From contig NC_045127.1 in the NCBI RefSeq assembly GCF_007655135.1, positions 13,649,001 to 13,713,000 on the forward strand: a DNA stretch of 64,000 nt. The letters are read 5' to 3'. This document shows positions 9,876 through 22,003 of this stretch, one piece after another. The notes below the pieces were generated by a model. That model was not told where the DNA came from. It did no database searches and worked only from the letters and a program-made list of their open reading frames with translations. The position numbers and the translations under genes are program-made. Within the stretch, counting starts at the first letter, position 1. Every line of letters begins with the position of its first letter. This DNA comes from Punica granatum (lineage: Eukaryota > Streptophyta > Magnoliopsida > Myrtales > Lythraceae).

Positions 9876-11700
9876 ATGGTAGAGAATGAGACGAAAGCTG
9901 AAGAGACTGAGAGAGGATATGACCGGAAAAGAGAGTTGACAACCTTTTATGAGTGGAAAGCCGGTGTCAAGGGACTAGTAGATGCTGGGGTAGAGAAAAT
10001 CCCACACATCTTCAACTGCAAAAAATTCAGTTTCAACAAGAACCTGGGAACCGGCCTATCTCAGTTCTGCATTCCGGTGATAGACTTCGAGGGTGTCCAC
10101 TCAAGGTCCATCCGGCGATCTGAGATTGTCCAGGCAATCCTTGATGCATCCAAGAGATGGGGTTTCTTTCAGGTTATCAATCATGGGATCCCGACAAGTC
10201 TGTTGGATGGGATGATCCAGGGGATTCGCCGCTTCCAGAAACAGGACTTGGAGGTGAAGATAGAGTTTTACACGCGGGATATCAAGCAGAGAAAGGTCAT
10301 TTATCTCTCCAACTTCGACCTGTACCAGGCACCTGTAACTAATTGGAGGGACGCTTTGGGTTTAGTGATGGAGTCTGATCCACCCAGTCCGGAAGAACTG
10401 CCCAATGTTTGCAGGTGACTAAACAGATTCCTTGTTTGTTGGTCAATTATTGCCCCAGGCTATAACCAATGGAATTAAAAGATTTATGCCGGCTTTACAG
10501 TAGAATGAGATTCTTTGATTTCCTTTCTATATTACATGAGTCGTTATATAGTAAGTAATGTTCTCCATTTAGCCAATCTGTCTTTTCCGAGCTATTCGTT
10601 AGTGTGCCTATGTCAGGATGCTCAAATGATAAAGCCAATGCGAGCCCATTTTCATGGATGTGCTAATAGAATACTCAAGGCAAGTGAAGCAACTTGGGAT
10701 CACCAATTTTGAGCTGATAGCGGAGGCTTTAGGATGAAAACCAAGCTCCTTCAAGGAAATGGAATATGCAAAGCACCTGTTGATTTTAGGACACTACTAC
10801 CCCACCTGCCCCGAACTAGAAAGGGCAATCGGCACAACAAGCCGCTCAGATAATGACTTCTTAACCATACTCTTGCAAGATAACATCGGAGGACTCCAGG
10901 TCCTCCATGAAAATCAGTGGGTTGATGTTATTCCATTGCATGGAGCTCTCACCGTCGACCTAGGAGATCTTCTTCAGGAGCCCCCTCTTTTTCTTATCTG
11001 CAGAAATTCCCCCAAGTTTGTCATAATTATTGCAATTTTTTTTTCCGGATCTTCTCGATAGCTTACGATAATGTTCTCACCGGACTCTTATCTTGGGATA
11101 TCCGATGAAGCAAACTACCATTTTATACAATTCGCCAATCGTGACATAGGCGAGAAGCTGTTCAATTTTTTTTTTTTGGAGTGAGACTTGATATCCAGAA
11201 ATGCCCCAACTAATCTAGTCGAGCCAGGTCGGCCCGCTAAGGGGTAAAGCTATTCCAGTATGGATTTTTTATATTCACAAGGACTCGAACCCGAGATTTT
11301 ATTTAAGCGGAATAGGTGCGGAACCGCTTGAACCAATCCAAGTTGGTGGGAAGCTGTTCATTTTTAAGAAACAAATTCCAAGTATACATAAAGCTGTTGG
11401 GGATTTGTGAAGTTTATTATTCTCTAAATGGTCATCATCGATTGTTACAGCTAGTATCAAACGACGCGCTTATCATCATAAACCATAGGGTGCTATCCAA
11501 AAGAAAAGGCATGAGGATTTCGGTGGCATGTTTCTTTAGGGCACAAGATATGATGGGCAATGCATCAAGAACTTATGGGCCATCTCTGAGCTGATATCGA
11601 AGAAAAACCCCTCAGTCTACAGGAACATCAATCTCAAAGACTACATGGAATATTACAATAGTAAAGGGCTCAACGAAACCTCTACTTTGACCCCTTTGTA
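9876..11700 (+). pseudogene. 2OG-Fe(II) dioxygenase pseudogene, three exons
   Basis: Exon 1 (9876-10414, MVENETKAEETERGYDRKRE to ELPNVCR) is fully open and ends at a good donor. Exon 2 (about 10664-10978) has lost its acceptor (catggatgtg where cag is expected). It has an in-frame TGA at 10735-10737 where paralogs have Leu, and it reads TTSRSDNDF, so the first Fe-binding His is Arg. Its donor is cag|gagccc instead of GT. Exon 3 (about 11452-11700) keeps the NHRV His and MRIS, but it has a 1-nt deletion near 11578-11583 that shifts the frame in YGPIPELIS. A SINE occupies intron 2. A possible GTG at 9846 extends the frame but has no support; ATG 9876 is preferred. Confidence 0.9.
11165..11349 (-). 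mobile_element. tRNA-derived SINE in intron 2 of the pseudogene
   Basis: Read on the minus strand, the element starts ccaccaacttggattggttc and carries a box-B-like ctcgggttcgagtcc about 70 bases in. It ends in a short A-tail (the T-run at about 11165-11177). The 11-bp direct repeat gaagctgttca flanks it at 11154-11164 and 11350-11360. Size, polarity and promoter boxes fit an Au-type plant SINE. Copies with the same 5' layout are at 40385, 44626, 46899 and 49697. Confidence 0.85.
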
Positions 11701-12235
11701 GCTTTGATGTCCCTTCTCCATCCAGACCTTATTAGGAATCTTAGAGGGAGAGAGAAGGAGAAGATACGCTCTGCTTATGGAACGTATAGAAGTATGAAGA
11801 AAAAATGTGATAATCTCGTAAAACCTTTTTCCATGTCTTAGTTTGACATCTCACTTATCTATTACGGTGCGACCATTGTACTTTGATATCGTAGATTATA
11901 TGATTAAAGCATGATATTTCAACTGGAGGGGCACCTGGAGAACTATTTTGATTGTTGCATATGTTGACGGCATGAAAGGCGGGTGTAATACTATAACTGA
12001 TACTTGTGGACCGTCTCAACTGAAACTTTACTTTTTTGATGATCCGACTCAGATGTAAAGTGTCCATGTTTTATTTTATCTATCAAGGTTCGAATCTTTA
12101 GCCAATTCCATGGATCTGGATTATTGAGGTATATTTGGATTGCCCAGAATAGTTGGTTGATGCTAAACCAACAGAGGGTGAAAAAGCCAGTTCAATTTAG
12201 TTACACAAACTAGTCCCAAGCCCATAAACCAAAAA

Positions 12236-12696
12236 TCGTGAAGTCATCGCCTGAAAAATCGACCTAACTAATTGGGTTTTGTGGTTTGGGTTCCTGGTTT
12301 CGACTCGGTTATAAGAGACCTAATCATTGGTTTTCAGTTGGGGGTGCTCTCTGGAAAACGATAATTGAAAATGCAGATGTGGAGATCAACTTTACTACTC
12401 TATCAAATAGTTTTCTTCTCCACTCCAGAAAACACTGCACAATAGGACAAGAAGAGAATCTAATCCCTCTTCCTCATTTCCCGGATATGGAGAAGAATCT
12501 GGATACTGTGTTGTGGGTGCCTTTCCAACTGCCGGGCATTAGTCTGAATTGGGTCGGATCACCATTCGAAGCTCTCAGGAGGTAAAGAGCTTTAACTTTC
12601 CAAATCCTGCAAGTTTCGCCCTTGAGATTAAGAATCGAGTAAATTATATTTTTCAGCAATTTCTTGTTGAAGTTTGGGTTTAGAGTCGGGAAGAAA
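12236..12696 (+). repeat. Second copy of the 6216 gene's 5' flank
   Basis: Bases 12236-12360 match 5105-5240, and 12411-12696 match 5890-6215, including gaaaacactgcacaatagga and ctgccgggcattagtctgaa. It lacks the ~620-bp insertion present in the first copy. It leads directly into the broken exon 1 at 12697. Confidence 0.75.
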
Positions 12697-12870
12697 ATGA
12701 TTCTTTTTTCGACAGGGAAAGAGAGCTCAAAGCCTTCCATGAGTCAAAAGCCGATGTGAAGGGGCATGCACATTTTGGCGTGGGAAGGGTCCCGCTGATC
12801 TTCATTGAACTTGGCTTGGCTTCACAGATTGGGTTAAAGAACCAAAACTCGATGAATCTTTTGCCGGCAT
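12697..12870 (+). pseudogene. Dioxygenase exon 1 fragment
   Basis: Starting at atgattcttttttcgacagg, this is a decayed copy of the first ~50 codons of the 6216 gene (ERELKAFHESKADVKG..., GVGRVPLIF in shifting frames). It has a deletion right after the start, further indels, and no remainder of exon 1 and no exons 2-3. It cannot encode an enzyme. Confidence 0.78.
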
Positions 12871-12879
12871 GTTGATCTC

Positions 12880-15800
12880 AGGGATAATTATCTTCCTTAG
12901 ATTTCAAATATTAATTAAATGTACGTATGAATTGTTCCACTTAAATATTTTTAATTAACTTTAACTTTTCGCACCTCATTTAATCTCTATATGAAAATAA
13001 AGTCACGAGTTGAATTATCACGTCGTTACATCATCAAAAATATAAAATGGCTCTCTTGCAATGCTACGTCATCATTTATGTAGTAAGAAAAAAATTATAT
13101 TCTTTTGTAATACAAAATTAGTTATATATTCATAATATATTTTTATTAGTTTGATTATGTAAATTTTCTATTTGCATATATATCGATGGACCCATATATA
13201 ATGCAATCCCAAAAAGAAAATTTATTAATAGATTTTCTTTCTATCAATAAAGATGCCACTATTAAGTATATATTGTTTGGAGAATAAATCATGTGGTTTA
13301 CATTTACAATTCTCTTTCATTTTATATTAATAGTATATTCTCAATTATGATTTCCTTACTTAAAATACAAAAAAAAAATTATTTTAAGTTGTCATGTCCT
13401 TATTGCAATAATCATATATAAGACCCTATATATATCGTAATGATAAAAGCTTCTCCTCATTTTTCTTACATTTTTTTTTCTTTCTGACAAATTGTTATGA
13501 TTTTTTCACAAAGAATTACATGTGAGAGAATTTTTGCATTTTCTACTCCAATTTTTTTTTAAGTTCACTTTTGTTGAATAAGTTTTTTTTTTGTATATTT
13601 GAAACCGATCCTATAAAATTAATATTAATTGTTTCAATAGGACCTTTAATCCGATTCCAAATTCACTTCTCCATTGTAACACTCTTTTGGTTTATTTGCC
13701 CTCAATATTTCTTTTTCATTCTTTTATGTTGAAGATTTTTCCATAAACTTTGAGCTCAGTAGTTATACATTACAATGATTATTCTTATTATATCATAGTT
13801 TGAGATTTTTATTTTTATTTCATGAATTTTGCTTTTCATTCTCATATGTATGTGGCGCTTTAGAAGCATCATGTTTATTTCTAGATGCATGGATGACTAA
13901 TTAGATTTTTTTCCGGATTTTCTTATTTATTCAGGCTTCAATTCTAGAATGGCTTCTTAATTATTATACTTTTTTGTTTTATTTTCCCGTAATATTTCTT
14001 TTCATTCTTTTCCATTGAAGTTTTTTTCCATAAGCTTTGAGTTGAATAGTTACACGTTAATATAGATATATGCATATATTGATTCCTTTTGCATATATAA
14101 CAATATATTCCCGTTTGTATTATATATATATGCATATATATATCGATTTCATTATTTAAACCTTATGATCTTTATCTATCTATATATATGCATATATTGA
14201 TTCCTTTTGCACACGTAATAGAATATATTAATTTGTATTATATATAACCACATCATTATTTTAATTATATAAATGATATATTCTGTAAAATATATCAAAT
14301 TTTTTATTTGGGCTTAATTATAGGAAAATTTTATACTTAATGTATCTTTTGAATATTTTAATTCACATATAAATGATAAAAGAATTCCAATAAAAAATAT
14401 AAACCGCAAATAAATGATAAAATTTACAATAAAATATATGATAGTGTATGCATGTATTTCTATTCTAATTATGTATATATTATTATAGAATTTTAAATAT
14501 TTTATTTCCTTTTATTGACTTTAGATACCTCTTCAATTGACTACAAGTATGTCTTTTCAACAAGCAATAATCCATTAATTCTCGAATTACGATAATTTCT
14601 TTTATTTCTTCATTATTTGTTCGGAGCTCCCCAAATCGTTCTCAATTCAAGTGGCAGAAGATCTGATCGACTCCGTAGCTGCAAAATAAGATAACTTCTT
14701 GTACAAGAGATGATCCCATTCTTTTTCTTATATATTTCGTTAGAAATTTTGAGATACTTTAAATTTTTGTTGGGGTTTAATTAGAATACCGATAGTCATA
14801 TTTTATACAGAGTAATTGCTTTTCTGTATAATAGTTGTATTATTATCTATAAAAATTTTCTACACGACGCACATGTTTTCATCTAGTTAATCCATATACA
14901 TAAAAGCTATATAATGAGTTTGGATGCGCCATAGGACGAAACAAGATTTTCGTTGCATGCAGGGGCGACCCTTGGTCGAGGCCACTCAAGCAATGGCTTG
15001 AGGCCCCCCAAACGCTCTAAGATTAATTAGACCCCATATTATATAATTACATATATTTTTGCATGATAAATCAAGAGCCTCAAATTTTGATTTTTCCACT
15101 TAGGTTACTCAATTAGATTCTATAACTAGTTGGCCAAAACCCCTATATTTTATCAATGAGATAATATTAAATGATCTTTATTGTGGATGGCATATCGAGG
15201 AAAAACTAATAAGTCTTTAGGATCAAATAAAAACCCAAAACTCACAAACTTAATATGCAAATGGCAACTCTATAAATATTATAAACCCTAGTTAATATTG
15301 GTTTCGAACTCTATATTTTACTACAATATATATTAACGACAATTTGATTGCTACAATATAAAAAATTTCTTGAATAGTAGCTAATGTATATTGTATATTT
15401 TTTTCTCTTGTATATATTTTGTTGGGCTATATGTAAATAATTTATATTTTGTTGCATAACTAATGACAAAAAGTTTTCTTAATACATAAGTGATGACGCG
15501 ATAAAGCAAAAAAGCTCCGTCTCTTATTTCTTATGATGTGGCGGCCTGAGAATTCGGTTGGTGCTTTATATATATATAGATTAGGGATTAGGGATTAGTC
15601 GCCGGTCACTCCCAAAAATTTTGTTCTGAAATTGGGGCGTGACATAAAATAAGACAAGCATAATTGTTATCTTCAAACTGGCGATTTCCAATAATTTCTT
15701 CTTCTTTCTTTACTCCTTTTTAACTCTCGAAAGCTGCAAATTTCAGTTGAAGACTTAATATATCAAATCCATCTATAAATTCCCCTGCCCTCCTGTGGAC

Positions 15801-15990
15801 CTTATGATTGGAACTTTGAATTTTCTTATTTCTCCATTGGGGTGAAGATAGTTAATTTGGCAACTTCCGGCAACTTTCCTGTAACCCTTTCATAGTTATA
15901 TGTCATTCACTCAGTTCCAATGACCTTGATAATTTCAATGGATCAAGCTCTGGTTGCATGACCTGACTAGTGCCCTGACTTTGGTCACTC
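12880..15990. other. AT-rich intergenic sequence, no gene seen
   Basis: No coding region was recognised. There are two diverged copies of a ~90-bp block (about 13690-13780 and 13975-14060, sharing ttccataa-ctttgag). A ~115-bp repeat contains tatgcatatattgattcctt (about 14065 and 14180). At about 14960-15010 the text caggggcgacccttgg...cttgaggccccc resembles an end of a hAT-type element, but I could not find its partner end. Confidence 0.6.
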
Positions 15991-16005
15991 GATACTCAAG
16001 AAGCT

Positions 16006-17090
16006 GCAACACGTGAAAAATTCCTTGATAGTCTGCATTCTCATGAGTTCTCTGTCTGAGGCTCATAATTTCAAATTCTGATAATGGGGCAGAAGATTTT
16101 TTAAGTTCAATTCTCATGAGAATCGTTTATGCATGTCCCATCATTTTTGCCCTTAATTAACATAGTCCATGGACTCACTTGTAACAAAAAGAGTCCTAAT
16201 GATCGAGGTCGACAAAAACAAAAACAAATTCTTCGCAACAACCAGAAAATTCTTTCCTGTTCCAAAATACTAACTGCAAATATACATGAAACTTTTTGGA
16301 CTTTGCCCCAAGAGATAATGGACCCCTTCTGCATTGTAGATAAGAAAGAAGCAGTTTGGCTTAAGCCGCAACACGTGAAAAATTCCTTGATGGTCTGCAT
16401 TCTCACGAGTTCTTTGTCTCAGGCTCATAATTTCAAATTCTGATAATGGGGCAGAAGATTTTTTAAGTTCAATTCTCATGAGAATCGTTTATGCATGCCC
16501 CATCATTTTTGCCCTTAATTAACATAGTCCATGGACTCACTTGTAACAAAAAGAGTCCTAATGATCGAGGTCGACAAAAACAAAAACAAATTCTTCGCAA
16601 CAACCAGAAAATTCTTTCCTGTTCGAAAATGCTAACTGCAAATATACATGAAACTTTTTGGACTTTGCCCCAAGAGATAATGGACCCCTTCTGCATTGTA
16701 GATAAGAAGGAAGCAGTTTGGCTTAAGCCGCAACACGTGAAAAATTCCTTGATGGTCTGCATTCTCACGAGTTCTTTGTCTCAGGCTCATAATTTCAAAT
16801 TCTGATAATGGGGCAGAAGATTTTTTAAGTTCAATTCTCATGAGAATCGTTTATGCATGCCCCATCATTTTTGCCCTTAATTAACATAGTCCATGGACTC
16901 ACTTGTAACAAAAAGAGTCCTAATGATCGAGGTGGACAAAAACAAAAACAAATTCTTCGCAACAACCAGAAAATTCTTTCCTGTTCGAAAATGCTAACTG
17001 CAAATATACATGAAACTTTTTGGACTCTGCCCCAAAAGATAATGGACCCCCTCTACATTGTAGATAAGAAGGAAGCAGTTTGGCTTATTT
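16006..17090 (+). repeat. Three tandem copies of a 362-bp unit
   Basis: Units begin at gcaacacgtgaaaaattcct at 16006, 16368 and 16730, exactly 362 bp apart. The third diverges near 17081. Each holds a CACGTG G-box at its start, the tract gacaaaaacaaaaacaaatt and gtccatggactcac. The units are nearly identical, so the expansion is recent. Patches match 9466-9770, the upstream region of the 9876 pseudogene, so the array is an amplified former promoter region. The small open frames in each unit occur on both strands and recur because the DNA repeats. Confidence 0.92.
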
Positions 17091-17129
17091 CCAAGTCTTT
17101 CGACACATATCAAATGTCTTAATATGGAT

Positions 17130-17260
17130 GAGATGATTCAGGTAACTAATCACGGGATCCCAACAAATCTGCTGGATGGGATGATCCAGGGATTCACCGC
17201 TTCCGCAAGCAGGATTCACAAGTGAAGAGAGAGTTTTAGGCATGCCTTCCACAGAAAAAA
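17130..17260 (+). pseudogene. Dioxygenase exon 1 remnant
   Basis: The DNA encodes, with breaks, a piece like QVTNHGIPTNLLDGMIQG followed by a frameshifted HRFRKQDSQVKREF-stop. It matches the middle of exon 1 of the 9876 pseudogene ([20 protein letters not shown]). It lies right after the 362-bp repeats and 2.4 kb upstream of the exon 2-3 unit at 19647. It probably marks the lost first exon of a former gene, with the MITE-rich spacer inserted between. Confidence 0.75.
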
Positions 17261-18134
17261 GAAGGCACCTATAATCAATTGGAAAGACATATCTTAAAAT
17301 AAAAATATTTTTAAAGATTATAAAAATAAACATAACAATTAAAATTTTAACGTGAAGCTTGTGAGCCTATTCAACTCAGATGATGCTAACTTGAGAGGGG
17401 GAGAGGCAATAGTAAGGAACGTCGCCGGGGACCACTGACTTAGGGGAGGCCACCTTGCACTTATGCCTGTAGATCTGTCAACATCTCTCTTTGTAGTACA
17501 ACCACTATTGCACTTTGAGACATTGTTCTTTGTGTCAAAGGGTCACCACGTCCTTATTTAGTGTGTCAAGGCCAACCTCACAAGCGTGATTGGTGGTTAT
17601 CGAGGCAAAATCGCCTCTATTTTTCCTATATTTTTTCATTTCTCTGCTCACAAATGCGAGTACCAATGCTCCCAACGCAGACTGCTCCTACCCTTGTCAA
17701 GATTGCCTATGGTCTAAATGCTCACCCTCGCTCATTTTCTCAAGTAGGTTCACGATCTTCCTTTTATTATTTTAATTATTTTGTTTTATTTTTGAAATTA
17801 AAAAATTGATTTCAAAAATGCATTGTGGGTTATAAAAAATTGAGGGTAGAATTATAAGGAAATATTTTTAAAAAAAGAATTAGGATGAAAAAATAGATAA
17901 ATAAGGTTGAGGATCAAAATTAAATTTTTTTCTAATATAAAATTTAATGAAAAGGATGAAAAGAAGAAAGTATTCAAAGGTATTAGATCAAAACAAACCA
18001 AGAAAATGAAACTGACTGCTGCAGAAAAGATTTCAAAATTATAGGATATAAACAATACAATATTAGAAAAAGGATTAAAATAGAAAAAGCAACCAAATTT
18101 AGAGGATAAAACGTGTATTTTTCTCTTTTAAGTA

Positions 18135-18749
18135 GGGCAAATTACATAAAAAAATCTAAATTTTGTAAAACGTCTCAGTTTTGTCATAAATTTTGTTTTG
18201 TAACAAAAAAATTCACATGTTTTGAGAATCGTCTCAAATTTGATCTCCCGTTACCATTCTGTTAAGTTTTTCATCTACTTGCCTACGTGGACTTCACGGG
18301 ACCCACAAAATTTACACATCATATGATCATCTTCTTTTTTCCTTAAAAAAATAACCTAAGTTTTCAGAAAAATTTCAGTTTTGTTCTAAATTTTGATTTG
18401 TAATTTAAAAAAAAATACATATTTTAAAAATTTCTCAGAAATGGTCCATGAGAGGAGATGCTAGTCGAGGCCGACTTTAGGAGCACTACAAGGAGACCCA
18501 GATGAGGAGAGAGGTTATTTTAAAGACAATTTATAAAACATATGGTTTTTTTCATTACATACCAAATTTATTATAAAATTGAGACTTTTTTCATTACATA
18601 ACAGTCAACGTATGCAAAATTAACGGAATTTGTAACGGATGTCATTTTTGAGATAATTTAGAAAACTTATGATTTTTTTGTTACAAAACAAAATTTAGGA
18701 CAAAACTGAGACATTTTACAAAACTTAGGTTTTTTTATGTAATTTGTCA
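18135..18749. mobile_element. Fold-back MITE, Mutator-like (copy in duplication)
   Basis: Same element and same 9-bp target duplication ttttaagta (18126-18134, 18750-18758) as at 665-1281. It was copied with the segment rather than inserted independently. Confidence 0.8.
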
Positions 18750-19159
18750 TTTTAAGTATGTTAAAGTTTTTTATGTTATCTTGACTTGAGACCCCAAAAC
18801 TTTTTATTTTTCAACTTTAACCCAGCAATTTAATCCTTTCAGAAATTTTTTTAAAAAAAATTGTGGGCTGGAGTGACTCATCTTTGGTTATTGCAGCCCA
18901 AGGTGACATTGCCAACAGCTTTTGTGATCTCCAGCAACCTCGCTGGCCTGTGGTCGCTGGACTGTGAGCCACTGTAGCCCCTCTCCTTCGTTGTCCTCTA
19001 ATTGCAGCTTCTCTCCCTCTCTTCTCTCTTGTCCCTTTCGTGCATATGGGACTTGTTTGTAACTATTACAACAATGAGAGACACCTGTGCAAATAAGCAA
19101 AAAGCAATTCTTAGCTAAGGGAATAAGCTGGAAAACAAGCAGGTTTGCAATTGCTAGAT

Positions 19160-19398
19160 CATTAACTCTGTTTGGTTTCAAAGTTAAAATCACAAAAATT
19201 TTAACTTTAACTTTAACTCAACACATTATACAGCAAAAATACACATTTTTCAAGTAAAAATTTTTAACTTTAACTTTAACTCAACACACTACACAATAAA
19301 AACATACGTTTCCCAAGTCAAATTTATAATCTCATCTCATTTGTCATTTTCCACGATCAAAATCAAAGTTATTTTAATTACAAAACCAAACGCACCAG
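19160..19398. mobile_element. Small TTTGGTTT-end MITE (copy in duplication)
   Basis: Counterpart of the element at 1690-1930, with the same inverted ends and the same internal pair of aactttaactttaactcaac repeats. Confidence 0.5.
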
Positions 19399-19646
19399 TA
19401 TTTTCGTACCTTTTTAAGTTAATAGGTTAAATCAAATTATTTTGTGCTTATCAAACAAGTTTAATTCAATTAAGTGCTGAAAAATTACTTTAACCACTTA
19501 TTTTTTAGATAATCAAAGACCACCTCAGAGTGAGAGAGGAAGAGTAGATATGTTATGGGTTATGGAACGATAACAGAACTACTATGATAAAATTTGTCAA
19601 TATCTTGCTCGCTTACAATGTTGGGACCATTGTGCCTATTTTTCAG

Positions 19647-20596
19647 GGACATACTCATAGGGTACTCAGCACAAGTGAGGCAACTCGCGTACACTCTGCT
19701 CAAGTTGATATCGGAGGCTCTGGGGTTGAAACCAAGTTACCTGAAGGAAATGGAATGTGCTGAGAAGATGCTGATACTGGGACACTATTACCCTTCTTGC
19801 GCGGAACCGGAATTAACAATGGGCATGACAACCCACGCAGACAATTACATCTTGACCATACTCCTGCAGGATCACATCGGGGGTCTCGAGGTTCTATATG
19901 AAAATCAGTGGGTTGAGGTTGTTCCATTGCAGGGAGCTCTCATTGTCAACATTGGCAATCTTCTTCAGGTACGGTTCTTGATGTTGTAGAACCTTTCCGA
20001 ACTAGAAAAGTAAGATCGATATCAGAGACATACTCAAGATTTGCATATTTGGTTCTGACTCTGTGAATTGTTATCATAAAATATCTATATTCGCACAGTA
20101 AGGTGGATTTATGAGTTTGCAAATAATTTAACGGGTTACATCATATTTATGGGAACAGTTTTAATGTAATCTTTTTCGAAAATGAAAAATAGAGAAAAGA
20201 ATTGGACTATCTCTAGATTGCTCAAAGAACTGGCCGGTTCAATGAGTTCAATCCGCAAAATGGCCATTCATCTCAGAAAGGACATTGCTGACTGATATGA
20301 AGGCTAAGCTGAAAATGATGGGTAATCTGCATATGCAGGTATTATCGAACGACAAGTTTATCAGTGTCAACCACAGGGTACTGTCCAAAAAAAAAGGCCC
20401 AAGGATTTCAGTTGCAACCTTCTTCGGGGCACAAGATATGATGGGCAATGGATCAAGATTTTATGGTCCCATCCCCGAATTGATATCGGGGGAAAATCCC
20501 CCGGTCTACAGGAATATTGATCTCAAAGAATACATGGACTACTACATCGGTAAAGGGCTCAATGGAAGCTCTGCCTTGACACCTTTCAGGATTTGA
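19647..20596 (+). pseudogene. 2OG-Fe(II) dioxygenase, exons 2-3 without exon 1
   Basis: Exon 2 (19647-19968) and exon 3 (20339-20596) are open. Both splice junctions of the intron between them are standard (cag|gtacgg, atgcag|gta), unlike the twin at 2179. The metal motif (TTHADNYILTILLQD), the third His (VNHRV) and PRIS are present, but GDLLQ reads GNLLQ as in the twin. The only exon 1 candidate upstream is the broken remnant at 17130-17260. A transcript of this region would lack the N-terminal half, so I call it a pseudogene. A short C-terminal product is conceivable but not supported. Confidence 0.82.
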
Positions 20597-21331
20597 TGCC
20601 AATTGTCCCTGGCTGTAGGTGTCTGAATATAGCTCTCCGGAGTGATGAGAAATTCCTGAAAATTGACGGGAAAAGTTGAAAAAGAAAATGCTTGTTTGCT
20701 CACCCAGTTTTCGGTGCTGCGACACTGAACTGTTGAAGAGAGAGTTTACAGGAGTTTCTTTAGCTGTAACAAAATCAATCTAGTTGATTAAAATCATCAA
20801 CTTGCAGAATGCTAAGCCGATTTCAGAAGACAGTAATGGTGTTAATCGGTAATTTATAGATGAAAGTTTTCAGCTTGGCCTTTAGTTGTTCCCATTTTTA
20901 TTATTCGGTGAAAGGATGTTCCATTTTTAAGTACCATTCTAACTGTAAAGTTACAAGTCACATGTAATTTCGACAGCTTTACCAGAAAGAATCTTCCGAT
21001 TGATTGTCGTTGCGCTAACTGTTCTGCTGAATGACAAGTTACTATACTTACTAGCCAAACAACTTGCATGGACCAGGCTCGATCTGTTGCATGATCTGAG
21101 AACTGTCTATGCAATTCATGGAAAGGTGCAAACATTGAAATTCCATGACAGTCTGCATTACCACCATTAAAAGTTTGTGAGTTTCATGAAAAATTTCATT
21201 GAGTCTAAAATTCAATAAAGCGCCCAAAAAGACTATTGAAACAAAGAAAAAAGTCACTCTGCCCAAAAGGAAAAGATATTCTGATAAGGATAGGATCAAT
21301 TTGGCCATTTCTGATCAGAATGGCGTCGACA

Positions 21332-21436
21332 ATGGGCACAACGAGCCCCTCAGACAGCGGTTTCTTGATTGCAACATTTCGAGATCACATAGGGGGACCA
21401 TGAGAAGCGGTGGATTAATGATGTTCTTCCATTGCT
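21332..21436 (+). pseudogene. Decayed dioxygenase exon 2 relic (copy 3)
   Basis: The frame atg ggc aca acg agc here gives MGTTSPSDSGFLIA and then RDHIGG. After a small deletion come bases matching the ENQWVD codons and ttccattgc. The first metal-binding His position reads Pro. It is the equivalent of 3867-3967 and 9021-9121. Confidence 0.7.
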
Positions 21437-21948
21437 TTTAAGATTTATTTGAGATCGAATTTTCTTTTTATTATTTTAAAAAGCATTTAACGTATATTTT
21501 GAGAATTGATAAGTATGTTTCATTTTTCAATAGTGTAATTAATTACAATCATTAGGCCAAATAATGGAACAAACACTCAACCACAATCTAAAGATAAAAA
21601 AAAAAAAAAAAACTTATTCAACGCTTTCATGTTGTGCTTGCTAGCTTTAATATATTATAATTGACCGATACAATGGTTTATCACATTATGATTTCATTTT
21701 AGTGTCTCTAGCATCTTCTCATACCCACCACCCAAAAAGTATTAGGAAGCCCTCTCTCGTTGGGCCCGCATAAGAAGAATTTCCACCTTGTGTTTGAAAT
21801 GTCCATTTATATGAGATCTGTTATTTTCCACCAGGGACCCACATGAAGTTTGTGAATTAATTTCATGACAGAGCAGTTCTTGGAGTTGTCTAGGTCTTGT
21901 TTTATATGTTCGTTCATTTATTTTTTAATTCCATTTTGTCTATTCCTC

Positions 21949-21957
21949 TATTTATAG
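21949..21957 (+). promoter_or_regulatory. Probable TATA box of the 22004 gene
   Basis: tatttatag lies 55 bases before the start codon. The twin upstream of the orphan exon at 4534 reads tatttatgg, a one-base loss of the motif. Transcription would start near 21980, close to an upstream ATG at 21984 that is out of frame with the gene. Confidence 0.45.
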
Positions 21958-22003
21958 ACTCCTTGCTTCGTTCAACTTTTAAGATGATAGAAGATACAAA
22001 ATC

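Noticed and set aside
15580..15600. Telomere-like gattagggattagggattag
   Set aside because: Only about three units, with a unit that differs from the plant telomere repeat (TTTAGGG). There is no array.
16107..16841. Repeated ~100-codon open frames on both strands in the 362-bp units
   Set aside because: They recur with the tandem repeat, overlap on both strands and have no domain. The array derives from upstream non-coding DNA.
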